This document shows positions 43,712 through 52,383 of a stretch of 64,000 nt of DNA, one piece after another (the first letter of the stretch is position 1; each line of letters starts with the position of its first letter). The notes beneath the pieces were generated by a model. It had not been told where the DNA came from. It did no database searches and worked only from the letters and a program-made list of their open reading frames with translations. The stretch comes from Hahella sp018986435 (GTDB lineage Bacteria > Pseudomonadota > Gammaproteobacteria > Pseudomonadales > Oleiphilaceae): assembly GCF_050749805.1 (NCBI RefSeq), contig NZ_CP192738.1, positions 1,116,001 to 1,180,000 of the forward strand. Reading direction: 5' to 3'. The position numbers and the translations under genes were made by a program.

Positions 43712-44514
43712 TGCGCCCACTCCGGGTTACGTTTCTGCATAAACGCCAGCGCGCCTTCTCTGCCTTCCGGGCCTTGAATAGCGCGGGAGAAGTCGGCGGC
43801 GGCGCGATCCAGCAGCGTTTCCAGATCTGCGCCTTCCACATCCAGCAACAATTGTTTGGTGACGGCGTTGGCCTGGGGCGCACAGCGTTTGATCTGCGCC
43901 AGGATCGTCGCCAGTTTGTCCGCCAGCTCATCGGCGTTTGTCACGCACTCATGAGCAATGCCAAGTCGCGTCGCTTCTTCGCCGTCGCAACGCATGCCTA
44001 ATAGCGCCAGGCGGCGGGCTTGCGTGAGTCCAATGCGGCGCGCCACGAAAGGCGCGATTTGCGCCGGAGGAATGCCCAGCCCTGTCTCCGGTAAGCCAAA
44101 GCGGGCGCTGTTCAGGGTGATGGCGACGTCGCTGACGCAGGCCAGTCCAAAGCCGCCGCCCAGCACGGCCCCTTCCAGTATGGCGACGACGGTTTGTGGG
44201 GCCTGATTGACGCGAGTGATCATCCGCCCGAATTCCCGGTTCAACGCCTGAAACGGATCGGCGTCTCCTGACTCCGCCGCCGCGCGAGCGTTGGCCATGT
44301 CGGCGATATCGCCCCCGGCGCAGAAATGACCGTCGGCGCCGCGCAGGACGATTGCGCGGAGGCGTGCATCTGTGTCGGCATAGTCGAACAGCGCCATAAT
44401 CTCACGCACCATTTGCAGGCTCATGGCGTTACGTACTTGCGGCCGATTCAGGGTGATGTGCAGCGCGTGATCACGGCATTCAGCCAGCAGAGTTTCAGTG
44501 ACGGGCGGACTCAT
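43708..44514 (-). CDS. atuE: enoyl-CoA hydratase, AtuE-like (isohexenylglutaconyl-CoA hydratase)
   Basis: This 268-residue crotonase hydrates the carboxylated intermediate in the terpene pathway. LNRPQVRNAMS, DGHFCAGGDIADM (oxyanion hole) and VLGGGFGLACVSD are clear, and FGLPETGLGIPP carries the conserved Glu. It begins 3 bases after the atuD stop and ends in a 4-base overlap with atuF. The specific activity is inferred from gene order. Confidence 0.88.
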   Translation of the reverse strand: MSPPVTETLLAECRDHALHITLNRPQVRNAMSLQMVREIMALFDYADTDARLRAIVLRGADGHFCAGGDIADMANARAAAESGDADPFQALNREFGRMITRVNQAPQTVVAILEGAVLGGGFGLACVSDVAITLNSARFGLPETGLGIPPAQIAPFVARRIGLTQARRLALLGMRCDGEEATRLGIAHECVTNADELADKLATILAQIKRCAPQANAVTKQLLLDVEGADLETLLDRAAADFSRAIQGPEGREGALAFMQKRNPEWAQ

Positions 44515-44517
44515 GAT

Positions 44518-45693
44518 TTATTCTCCTGTGGAACTGGCGCTGCGTTTGCCCGGCAGCGTCCCCATCAATTTGCAGATGATGCCAAGCATGATTTCATCAG
44601 CGCCTCCCCCAATGGACACCAGACGCACGTCGCGGAATGCCCGCGACACCGGGTTGTCCCACATGTAGCCCATGCCGCCCCAGTATTGCAGGCAGCTGTC
44701 AGTGACTTCGCGACCGAGTCTGCCGGCCTTGAGTTTCGCCATGGACGCCAGCTGGGTGACGTCTTTGCCCTGGATATACAGCTCGCAGGCTTGATAGGTC
44801 AGGGCGCGCAGGGCTTCGATTTCCGTCTGCAGCTCCGCCATGCGGAAATGAATGTATTGATTGTCGATCAATGGCTGACCGAAGGTTTTGCGCTCCCGGC
44901 AGTAAGCAATGGTTTGAGTGACGCAGGCTTCCAGCGCCTTGATGGTGTTGGCGGCGCCCCACATGCGCTCTTCCTGGAATTGCACCATCTGCATCATGAA
45001 TCCCATGCCTTCGGCGCCGATGCGGTAACGCTGGGGAATGCGCACATCATCGAAAAACACTTGGGCGGTTTCTGAGGAGCGCATACCTAGCTTGTCCAGA
45101 TGCGGCGCCACCTCAATGCCGGGCAGGTTCATGGGGACGACCATCAGGGTCTTGTTCTTGTGCGGCTTGTCGTCACTGGTATTGGCCAGTAAGCATATGA
45201 AATCCGCCTGCGGCGAGTTGGTGATCCACATTTTGGAGCCGTTGATCACATAGTCGTCGCCGTCTTTGCGGGCGTTGGTTTTTAGCCCTGCGACGTCAGA
45301 GCCGGCGGAGGTTTCGCTCACGCCGATACAGCCGATCATCTCGCCGCGGATGGCGGGAGTAAGAAACTCGCTTTTGAGTTCATGGGAACCGAAGCGGGCG
45401 ATGGCGGGGGTGCACATGTCGGTTTGTACGCCGATGGAGAGGGGCACGCCGCCGGCGCCGCAGGCGCCGAGTTCCTCCGCCGCCGCGAGATTGTAGCTAT
45501 AGTCGAGACCCAGGCCGCCGTATTCCTCCGGCTTGTGGATGCCAAGCAGGCCAAGCTCGCCAAGCTTTTTGAAGATTTCCCGCATGGGATAGGCGCCGGC
45601 TTTTTCCCATTCATCGATATGCGGATTGATTTCGTTTTGCACGAAATTGCGCACGGTGCGTCGTAGTTCGCTGTGTTCCTGAGTGAATATCAT
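44518..45693 (-). CDS. atuD: acyl-CoA dehydrogenase, AtuD-like (citronellyl-CoA dehydrogenase)
   Basis: This 391-residue flavoprotein dehydrogenase has GVSETSAGSDVAG, the WITN substrate segment and a C-terminal CLQYWGGMGYM. The ISIGGGADEIML end replaces the usual IYEGT. In the terpene cluster AtuD oxidises citronellyl-CoA to geranyl-CoA. It follows atuC after 42 bases and is tightly joined to atuE. Confidence 0.9.
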   Translation of the reverse strand: MIFTQEHSELRRTVRNFVQNEINPHIDEWEKAGAYPMREIFKKLGELGLLGIHKPEEYGGLGLDYSYNLAAAEELGACGAGGVPLSIGVQTDMCTPAIARFGSHELKSEFLTPAIRGEMIGCIGVSETSAGSDVAGLKTNARKDGDDYVINGSKMWITNSPQADFICLLANTSDDKPHKNKTLMVVPMNLPGIEVAPHLDKLGMRSSETAQVFFDDVRIPQRYRIGAEGMGFMMQMVQFQEERMWGAANTIKALEACVTQTIAYCRERKTFGQPLIDNQYIHFRMAELQTEIEALRALTYQACELYIQGKDVTQLASMAKLKAGRLGREVTDSCLQYWGGMGYMWDNPVSRAFRDVRLVSIGGGADEIMLGIICKLMGTLPGKRSASSTGE

Positions 45694-45735
45694 TGTTATT
45701 TTTCCTCTGTGTAAACCTGCCTCGCCGCGCCTGCG

Positions 45736-47352
45736 TCAGAAGCGCGCCACGCCGAAAGTGTTGGGGCGCAAAGGCCTGCGCTCCGCTTCGTAACAAACGT
45801 CCAGCAACAGGGCCAGTACGTGTCGGGTGTCGCGGGGATCTATCAGTCCGTCGTCCCACAAACGTGCGGTTCCGTAGAGTGCACTGGAGCCTTGTTCAAT
45901 TTTTTCCGCCGCGGTTTTCTCAATAGCGTCGAGCATCTTTGGGTCCGGCGTCAGGCCCAGTTTGGCCTGCTTTTCTTCAGTGACGATACGCAATACCTTG
46001 CCCGCCTGGGCGCCGCCCATGACGGCGGTGCGACTGTTGGGCCAGGAAAAGATGAATCTGGGGTCCAGTCCGCGGCCGCACATGGCGTAGTTGCCGGCGC
46101 CGTAAGAACCGCCGACCACCATGGTCAGTCGTGGGACCTTGGCGTTGGCCACCGCTTGCAACATCTTGGAGCCGTGTTTGATGACGCCGTTCTGTTCCGC
46201 ATCGGTGCCGACCATAAATCCGGTGGTGTTATGGAAGAACAGGATCGCCGTATTGCTTTGCTCGCAGAGCTGGATGAACTGAGCGGCTTTGGCGGCGCCT
46301 TTGGGCGTGATTGGGCCGTTGTTGCCGATGACGCCGCAGGCCATGCCCTGGATGTGGAGGAAGCCGCATACGGTCTGATTGTCGTAGAGCGACTTGAAGT
46401 CCAGATATTCCGAGCCGTCCGCGATGCGGGCGACGATTTCGCGCACGTCATAGGGCTTGCGGACGTCGGCGGGAACCACGCCCAGCAGTTCTTCCGCCGG
46501 ATACAGCGGTTCCTTCCAGGTGCGCGCAGGCGCGGGAGCGAGCTGTTCGTTCCAGGGAATGCGTTTCAGGATATCCCGCGCCAGGCGTACGCCGTCAGCG
46601 TCGTCTTCCGCCAGAAACTCCGCGGTTCCGGCGATGGATGCGTGCATTTCCGCGCCGCCCAATGTTTCGTCGTCGGCGATCTCACCGGTGGCGGCCTTCA
46701 ACAGGGGCGGACCGGCGAGAAACATTTTGGCTTTGTTCTTTACTGCGATCACATAATCGGAAAGGCCCGGCTGATAGGCTCCACCCGCGGTGGCGTTGCC
46801 GTGCACCACGGTGACCTGGGGCAGACCTGCGGCGGACAGGCGGCACTGGTTGGCGAAGCCCCGCGCGCCCTGCACGAAAATATCCGTCGCGTAGTTGAGG
46901 TTGGCGCCGGCGGATTCCGCCAGGGTGATCACCGGCAACTTGTTCTCCATGGCGATCTGCTGCACGCGCAGCGTTTTCTCCAGACCGGCGGGGGAGATCG
47001 CGCCGCCTTTGACGGCGCTGTTGCTGACGATGATCAAGCAGCGCACGCTCTGCACGTAACCAATGCCGACGATGGAGCCGCCGCCGGCGTAGGAGCCGTC
47101 TTTGTCGTCATGCATTTTGTAGCCGGCGAGGGAGCACAGTTCCAAAAAAGGCGCGCCGCGATCCAGTAACAGGTTCAGGCGCTCTCCGGGCAGCAATTTA
47201 CCTTTTTTGTGAAACTTCTCGCGGGCCTCCAGGGCTTTCTCGCGCACTTTGTTTTCAATACTGCGGAAGGATTCGATCGCCGTCATCATGGCGCGACGGT
47301 TAGCGGCGAATTCTTCGGAATGAACGTCAATCTGAGAGGTGAGTTTCGGCAT
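45736..47352 (-). CDS. atuC: geranyl-CoA carboxylase carboxyltransferase subunit, AtuC-like
   Basis: This 538-residue protein has the tandem carboxyltransferase crotonase folds of acyl-CoA carboxylase beta subunits. GERLNLLLDRG, VTLAESAGANL, GNNGPITPKGAAKAAQFIQLC and GGSYGAGNYAMCGRGLDPRF are recognisable. It transfers carboxyl from biotin on AtuF to geranyl-CoA. Methylcrotonyl-CoA carboxylase beta (LiuB) is the close alternative, but the AtuA and AtuB neighbours favour AtuC. Confidence 0.9.
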   Translation of the reverse strand: MPKLTSQIDVHSEEFAANRRAMMTAIESFRSIENKVREKALEAREKFHKKGKLLPGERLNLLLDRGAPFLELCSLAGYKMHDDKDGSYAGGGSIVGIGYVQSVRCLIIVSNSAVKGGAISPAGLEKTLRVQQIAMENKLPVITLAESAGANLNYATDIFVQGARGFANQCRLSAAGLPQVTVVHGNATAGGAYQPGLSDYVIAVKNKAKMFLAGPPLLKAATGEIADDETLGGAEMHASIAGTAEFLAEDDADGVRLARDILKRIPWNEQLAPAPARTWKEPLYPAEELLGVVPADVRKPYDVREIVARIADGSEYLDFKSLYDNQTVCGFLHIQGMACGVIGNNGPITPKGAAKAAQFIQLCEQSNTAILFFHNTTGFMVGTDAEQNGVIKHGSKMLQAVANAKVPRLTMVVGGSYGAGNYAMCGRGLDPRFIFSWPNSRTAVMGGAQAGKVLRIVTEEKQAKLGLTPDPKMLDAIEKTAAEKIEQGSSALYGTARLWDDGLIDPRDTRHVLALLLDVCYEAERRPLRPNTFGVARF

Positions 47353-47368
47353 GGCGCGTTTCCGGCTG

Positions 47369-48232
47369 TTAATCGTCGAGGACTTTGGGTCGGACGGCGC
47401 GATGGAAGCCGTTGTAGACCGGTACGTTTTTCGCTTTCGGCAGCGGCCATACGCGGCCGCCCAGGGAGGCTGCGCCGTCCACTCTCAAGGTGGCTCCGCT
47501 GATAAAAGCCGCCGCCTCGCTAAGTAAAAAGCAGATGGCGGCGGAAACTTCGGCCTCCGTTCCCAAACGTTTCAATGGCACGCCATTGGCCAGCGACAGC
47601 AGCATGGGTTTCATGCTGGCGTCGTAATGGTCCAGTCCGCTGGAGGCGATCCAGCCCGGCGCTACGGCGTTGACGCGCACCCCCGCCGCCGCCCATTCAA
47701 CGGCGGCGGTTTTGGTGAAGTTGTCCATGCCGGCGCGGGCGGCGCCGGAGTGACCCATGCCGGGCATGCCGCCCCACATGTCGGCGATAATGTTGACGAT
47801 GGCGCCGCCCTGTTTATTGAAACATTGGTTATACAGCTCGCGGGCCATTAGAAATCCGCCCACCAGATTGGTGCGCACGACGGTTTCAAATCCTTTTTGA
47901 TTAATGGCGGAGAGAGGCGCAGGGTACTGACCGCCGGCGTTGTTCACCAAGCCATGGACCGGGCCCAGCTCCGCAAGGATTTCTGCGATGACTGCTTTGA
48001 CTTTATCCTCTTCGCGAATATCGCATACGTATGCGCTGGCGCGGCCGCCATCCTCCTGGATCTCCGCCAGCACTCGGTCCAGCTTTTCCTGCTTGCGTCC
48101 GATGATGGCGACGCGTGCGCCCAGCGCCGCGAGTTCGTGAGCGACGCAGCGCCCGATGCCGCTGCCGCCGCCAGTGACGATGATGGTGCGGTCGGCGAAT
48201 GCGTTTTCCCGGAATACCGATTGATAAGACAT
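47369..48232 (-). CDS. atuB: short-chain dehydrogenase/reductase, AtuB-like
   Basis: This 287-residue SDR has TGGGSGIGRC and NNAGGQYPAP. At the usual YxxxK position it reads GMGHSGAARAGMDNFTK, as in trans-2-enoyl or 2,4-dienoyl-CoA reductase-like SDRs. That suggests action on an unsaturated CoA ester, although AtuB is often listed as a terpenol or citronellol-type dehydrogenase. The ATG at 48232 follows the atuA stop by 1 base; a start 87 bases upstream would overlap atuA. Confidence 0.87.
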   Translation of the reverse strand: MSYQSVFRENAFADRTIIVTGGGSGIGRCVAHELAALGARVAIIGRKQEKLDRVLAEIQEDGGRASAYVCDIREEDKVKAVIAEILAELGPVHGLVNNAGGQYPAPLSAINQKGFETVVRTNLVGGFLMARELYNQCFNKQGGAIVNIIADMWGGMPGMGHSGAARAGMDNFTKTAAVEWAAAGVRVNAVAPGWIASSGLDHYDASMKPMLLSLANGVPLKRLGTEAEVSAAICFLLSEAAAFISGATLRVDGAASLGGRVWPLPKAKNVPVYNGFHRAVRPKVLDD

Positions 48233-48233
48233 A

Positions 48234-50033
48234 TCAGGCCAGCTCCTCTGCAATGGCGCTCGGAATGGGGATCGGGAATTCCAGCAACTGCTGGGCGAAG
48301 GCTTTCCCCTGAGGATCAATGCGCAGACTGGCGACGCCTCCCCCTCCCAGGCTGTTCTCCAGCAGGAAGTTCAGGGCGGATATACCCGGCAAGTCCCAGC
48401 GGGTGACGCGGCCATTCTCCGGGTGCAATACATGATGCATATAGTCGCCCACCGCGGCCTCGGTGAGGGCGGCGCGAATATAGGGAAGATATTCCGGCCG
48501 GCGCGCAATGACGCCGATATTGGCGTGATCGCCTTTGTCTCCCGAGCGGGCCCAGGCCAATTTGACCAGCGGCGCCTGTGTGGTGGTCGCTTCCAGTTGC
48601 GCTGACTCAACTTCCGTTGTGTCCGCCGGGGAGGGCGTTGCCTCGTAGTCCCACTCGACCTTCACTGGTTTGCCCACTCCGTCCATATTGGCGGTGATGG
48701 TGATGCCGTTCTTTGGGGTGAGGAAGGAAAACAGACGAATCTTGGGCCACACGGTCGGCCTGCCGCCAACAATGCCTGTAATGCCTGGAGCCATGCCTGT
48801 GGCGGCCTGGGCGATCTCCCGGGAAAACAGCGCGAGGGCTTCCTTCTGGGGGTGCGCGCAGGCGATTTTCACCACGACTTCCCGACTGCCGGCGATGCGG
48901 GAATGGGGGCCATAAGTGGCTTCTGTTCCCAACAGTTCGATATCGACATCGGTGAAGGCTGGCCAGCCGCGCTCTTCGAACTGTCTCTGGGTTTTACCAA
49001 TAATGGCGTCGGCGGTGACTTTGGCTTTAGCGGCGGCGTCGATGCCGGCCATGAGAAACGTGGCGACGCATTTATGGCCGTCAGGATAGGTGGCGCATAC
49101 CTTATATAGACGGGTGGGCGCGCGTCCGCGGGCGCCGGTGACGCGCACGCGATCCGGACCGGTTTGCTGCAGTTTTACCTGGGTGAAATCGCAAGTGACG
49201 TCCGGCAGCAGATAGGCGCCGGGATCGCCGATTTCATAGACCAACTGTTCCGAGACCGTTCCAATGCTGACCAGACCGCCAGTGGCTTCAGGCTTGGTGA
49301 CGGTAAAGTCTCCGTTGGCGTCGACTTCCACGATGGGAAATCCCATGTTGTCGAAGCCTTCCACCGCGCGCCAGTCCGTGAAGTTGCCGCCCGTGCATTG
49401 TGCGCCGCATTCGATAATGTGGCCTGCGAGGCTGCCCTGAGCCAGTTTGTCGTAGTCCTTCATAGTCCAGCCAAACTCATGAATCAGCGGCGCCAGGACC
49501 AGCGCGCTGTCCACAACCCGCCCGGTAATCACTATGTCCGCGCCGTAAGCCAGGGCGGCGGCGATACCCGGGGCTCCCAGATAAGCGTTCATGCTGACGC
49601 TGACCGGGGGAAGAGGCGCGCCGGAGAACATATCGGTGAGATTCTGGCGCTCAAACTCCGCGCGTCGATGCAGAATGTTGTCTCCCATGACGGCGGCGAT
49701 TTTCAGATCGAGGCCCAGTTTGTCGATGATTTCCTGTAGGGCGTCGCGGCAGGCCTGGGGATTTACGCCGCCAGCGTTGCTGATCACCTTCACGCCTTTT
49801 TCTTTCAGCTTCGGCAGGAGCGGCTTCATCACATGGTCAACGAAGTCTGTGGCGTAGCCTTTGTTCGGGTCTTGCAGCTTCTGGCCGGTGAGAATGGACA
49901 TGGTGATTTCCGCCAGATAGTCGAACACCATGTAATCGAGATCGCCTTTTTCCAGCAATTGCGCCGCGGCGGTGTTGGTGTCGCCCCAAAATGCGGCTGC
50001 GCAGCCAATGCGCAGAGTAGACTTGGTGGTCAT
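48234..50033 (-). CDS. atuA: AtuA-family acyclic terpene utilisation protein
   Basis: This 599-residue protein is of the AtuA (DUF1446) family, needed for growth on acyclic terpenes but with unknown reaction. LRIGCAAAFWGDTNTAAAQLL, VSNAGGVNPQACRDAL, DIVITGRVVDSALVLAPLIHEFGW and RSGDKGDHANIGVIAR are hallmark segments. It is first in the eight-gene run and divergent from atuR. This gene is the best marker that the cluster is atu and not the leucine (liu) pathway. Confidence 0.93.
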   Translation of the reverse strand: MTTKSTLRIGCAAAFWGDTNTAAAQLLEKGDLDYMVFDYLAEITMSILTGQKLQDPNKGYATDFVDHVMKPLLPKLKEKGVKVISNAGGVNPQACRDALQEIIDKLGLDLKIAAVMGDNILHRRAEFERQNLTDMFSGAPLPPVSVSMNAYLGAPGIAAALAYGADIVITGRVVDSALVLAPLIHEFGWTMKDYDKLAQGSLAGHIIECGAQCTGGNFTDWRAVEGFDNMGFPIVEVDANGDFTVTKPEATGGLVSIGTVSEQLVYEIGDPGAYLLPDVTCDFTQVKLQQTGPDRVRVTGARGRAPTRLYKVCATYPDGHKCVATFLMAGIDAAAKAKVTADAIIGKTQRQFEERGWPAFTDVDIELLGTEATYGPHSRIAGSREVVVKIACAHPQKEALALFSREIAQAATGMAPGITGIVGGRPTVWPKIRLFSFLTPKNGITITANMDGVGKPVKVEWDYEATPSPADTTEVESAQLEATTTQAPLVKLAWARSGDKGDHANIGVIARRPEYLPYIRAALTEAAVGDYMHHVLHPENGRVTRWDLPGISALNFLLENSLGGGGVASLRIDPQGKAFAQQLLEFPIPIPSAIAEELA

Positions 50034-50104
50034 GATCGTCGCCCGTTCCTTTCTGGTCGATAACGCGGATATGTGCGTATCGTCCTGGTATGTCGTTTTG
50101 AATG

Positions 50105-50133
50105 GTTATTGTCGATGATGCGAGCCCGGTCAA
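50105..50133 (-). promoter_or_regulatory. Candidate sigma-70 promoter of atuA operon
   Basis: Read on the minus strand, TTGACC and AATAAC are separated by 17 bases, with 5/6 and 4/6 matches to consensus. It lies 70-100 bases before atuA and directly beside the palindrome at 50138-50155. Confidence 0.5.
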
Positions 50134-50137
50134 CGAT

Positions 50138-50155
50138 ACCAAGCAAGCGCTTGGT
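50138..50155. promoter_or_regulatory. Inverted repeat ACCAAGC-N4-GCTTGGT, AtuR operator candidate
   Basis: The 18-base inverted repeat also contains the perfect 10-base palindrome CAAGCGCTTG (50144-50153). It lies just upstream of the atuA -35 element. AtuR of Pseudomonas is reported to bind inverted repeats in this same intergenic region. Confidence 0.65.
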
Positions 50156-50182
50156 TTGTAAAGAGGCCGAATTGAGATAGAC

Positions 50183-50197
50183 TTAGGAGCGACCTAA
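50183..50197. promoter_or_regulatory. Second inverted repeat TTAGG-N5-CCTAA in the atuA-atuR gap
   Basis: A 5-bp perfect inverted repeat is centred 43 bases from the first. The half-sites differ from the first repeat, so a shared protein is uncertain. Confidence 0.35.
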
Positions 50198-50320
50198 ATC
50201 TTCGGCTAAGCGCCATAAGGGAGTTTTTTTCGACGTTTGCCGTTAGAATGTGCGGCCCCGCACGGCGCCCCGGATTCCGCCGTGGGCCTCCCATCAGTCA
50301 GCTCAGGAATGTGATTGCTT

Positions 50321-50923
50321 ATGAAACAACTTGCGCAACTTATCGAAGAGGGACGCATCACCGACCCTCAGAGCGCCAGGGGCAGGTTACTGGCCAAGGC
50401 TGCGCACCTGTTCAAGGAAAAAGGTTACGAACGCACCACGGTCAGAGATCTGGCTGCTTCCGTGGGCATTCAAAGCGGCAGTATTTTTCATCATTTTCGC
50501 AGTAAGGAAGACATCCTGTTTGCGGTGATGGAAGAAACCATCCTCTACATCACCGCCAAAATGCGCGAGGCCCTGGAGCGGGCGCCGACGGCTCGCGATC
50601 GACTGCTGGCGCTATTGCGCTGCGAACTGGAGTCCGTACTCGGCGGCACCGGCGAGGCGATGACCGTGCTGGTGTATGAATGGCGCAGCCTGTCGGACGC
50701 GCGACAGGAAGAAATCCTCAAATTACGCGATCAATATGAAGGCCTGTGGCTGGACACGCTGAGCGAAGCCCGCGACGCCGGACTGGTCAAAGGCGATGTG
50801 GCGGTGCTGCGGCGCTTTCTCACCGGCGCCTTGAGCTGGACCATCACCTGGTACAAATCGGAAGGCAGCATGACGGTGGAAGATCTGGCGCAACAGGCGC
50901 TCTATCTGGTGGTCAAAGATTAG
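50321..50923 (+). CDS. atuR: TetR-family regulator, AtuR-like
   Basis: This 200-residue regulator has a TetR helix-turn-helix (about 20-65; TTVRDLAASVGIQSGSIFHHFRSKEDIL) and an all-helical ligand domain. It is divergent from atuA with inverted repeats between, matching AtuR, the repressor of the terpene cluster in Pseudomonas, presumably released by a pathway CoA ester. ATG 50321 was taken instead of TTG 50315. Confidence 0.88.
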   Translation: MKQLAQLIEEGRITDPQSARGRLLAKAAHLFKEKGYERTTVRDLAASVGIQSGSIFHHFRSKEDILFAVMEETILYITAKMREALERAPTARDRLLALLRCELESVLGGTGEAMTVLVYEWRSLSDARQEEILKLRDQYEGLWLDTLSEARDAGLVKGDVAVLRRFLTGALSWTITWYKSEGSMTVEDLAQQALYLVVKD

Positions 50924-51063
50924 GTTGTTTTCTGCCGCGTTCAACGACGCGTTCTCCGCCAACATGGTCTATAGTTTTCCTTGAAATTCGTTGTCTGGAA
51001 AAATTGCTGACGGGGATGGCGCGCTGATTCCAGGCGTTCGCTTCCCCAGCTGGGAAAACCGCC

Positions 51064-51849
51064 ATGGCCTCTATCCGCAGCAGCGCTCTGTGCTGCGCGC
51101 TTCTCTGGCTACAGACCCTGCCATCCGCCGCTGAATCTCAACTCAAGCTTCATGCGGTTTCTGAAGAGTGGGCGCCTTACTCCAACGCCGACTGCACTGG
51201 TCTCTACTGGGATGTCCTCGCCGCAATTTACGAGCCGGGCGGCGTCTCAGTTATCTGTGAGATCGTACCCTGGAAGCGCGCTTTGTATTGGGTCTCCAAC
51301 AAGGAGAGAGACGCGCTGGTCGGCGTCTATGGCAGCCGCAAGGAAGTCATGCTGATACCTGACTTACATTTCTGTGTGGATGATCCGGTGGTGGCGCTGT
51401 TTCTGCGGGGATTGCAACAGGAGTGGCGTGGCGTCGGGCGTGTGCGCAGTGGAGAGGCGGCCTGGATACGCGGCTACGACTTCAAACAATGGTTCAACCC
51501 GGATATAGAGCCTGTGGAGCTGGAAAGCATCGAGCAGGGCATTGGCTTGCTGGCGCGGCGCAGAGTTAAATATGTGATTGATTATTCGGTCAATATTCGG
51601 CGCGCCATGCAAGAACTGAAGCTGGATGAGCAGAACTACAAATCAGTGACGGTCAAAAGCGGCGAGAAGCTTTATGTGGGGTTTGCGGATAACGAGCGCG
51701 GGCGCTTTTTTGAGGCAATTCTCGCCCGCAAACTGCCGCAACTGTATGAGTCTGGAGAACTGGAGCGCATATACAAAAAGTGGGGCATGAGGCCGCAGTG
51801 GCGACATCTACGGGAATCCTGGCCGCAGTCCGCGGAGGTATTGGATTAA
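51064..51849 (+). CDS. periplasmic solute-binding protein (family 3 type)
   Basis: This 261-residue protein has a signal peptide (about 1-22, ending PSAAE) and a type-2 periplasmic-binding fold like amino-acid-binding proteins. Key stretches are VSEEWAPYSNADCTGLYWDVL, CEIVPWKRALYWV and GKLYVGF-like EKLYVGFADNERGRFFEAI. No permease or ATPase is adjacent. It precedes a receiver and two c-di-GMP genes, so it may sense rather than transport. Two Cys near residues 44 and 65 could form a disulphide. Confidence 0.78.
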   Translation: MASIRSSALCCALLWLQTLPSAAESQLKLHAVSEEWAPYSNADCTGLYWDVLAAIYEPGGVSVICEIVPWKRALYWVSNKERDALVGVYGSRKEVMLIPDLHFCVDDPVVALFLRGLQQEWRGVGRVRSGEAAWIRGYDFKQWFNPDIEPVELESIEQGIGLLARRRVKYVIDYSVNIRRAMQELKLDEQNYKSVTVKSGEKLYVGFADNERGRFFEAILARKLPQLYESGELERIYKKWGMRPQWRHLRESWPQSAEVLD

Positions 51850-51990
51850 CACCTTTAAAACAAACAAAAAATTGTCCCGCATCGCAAACGGGGTCTATGC
51901 TTTTAGCTAAGGTTCAAAGAAAAATGTCGACGTGCGTCCGGTCTTCGTCCCTGTTGGCTGTGGCGCGCGTGAATGAGCAAGGAGATACCT

Positions 51991-52383
51991 GTGGCTCCGC
52001 CTATTCGGAAAATTGTCTACGTGGAAGATGAACCTGATATTCAGGCTATAGCGCAGATGGCCTTGGAGGCGATCGGCGGTTTCGAGGTCATATTGTGCAG
52101 TTCAGGCAGAGAAGCCCTGGAGGTGATTCCTCAGGAAATGCCGGACTTGGTGCTGATGGATGTGATGATGCCCGAGCTGGATGGACCCTCCACATTGCAG
52201 GCCTTACGGGAAGTGACGGAATGCAAGCATCTGCCCGTTGCGTTTATGACCGCCAAAGTGCAGAAGTCGGAAATTGACGAATTTATCAGTCTGGGGGCGG
52301 TCGGCGTGATCCCCAAGCCCTTTGACCCGATGAAGCTTTCCGATGAGGTTAAGCGGCTTTGGGAGAAGGTGCATGCGGGATGA
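51991..52383 (+). CDS. single-domain response regulator receiver
   Basis: This 130-residue CheY-like receiver has the acidic pocket VEDE, the phospho-acceptor Asp in LMDVMMPELDG, the Thr of FMTAK and the Lys of IPKPFDP. It has no output domain. The start was set at GTG 51991 because AAGGAG lies 6 bases upstream; an ATG 18 bases earlier lacks such a site. It overlaps the next gene by 11 bases, so the pair is translationally coupled and probably works in the same phosphorelay as the Hpt domains. Confidence 0.88.
   Translation: MAPPIRKIVYVEDEPDIQAIAQMALEAIGGFEVILCSSGREALEVIPQEMPDLVLMDVMMPELDGPSTLQALREVTECKHLPVAFMTAKVQKSEIDEFISLGAVGVIPKPFDPMKLSDEVKRLWEKVHAG

Noticed and set aside
45820..47169. 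449-residue plus-strand frame opposite atuC
   Set aside because: It is antisense to a clear carboxyltransferase gene, with no family motifs; long antisense frames are common in GC-rich DNA.
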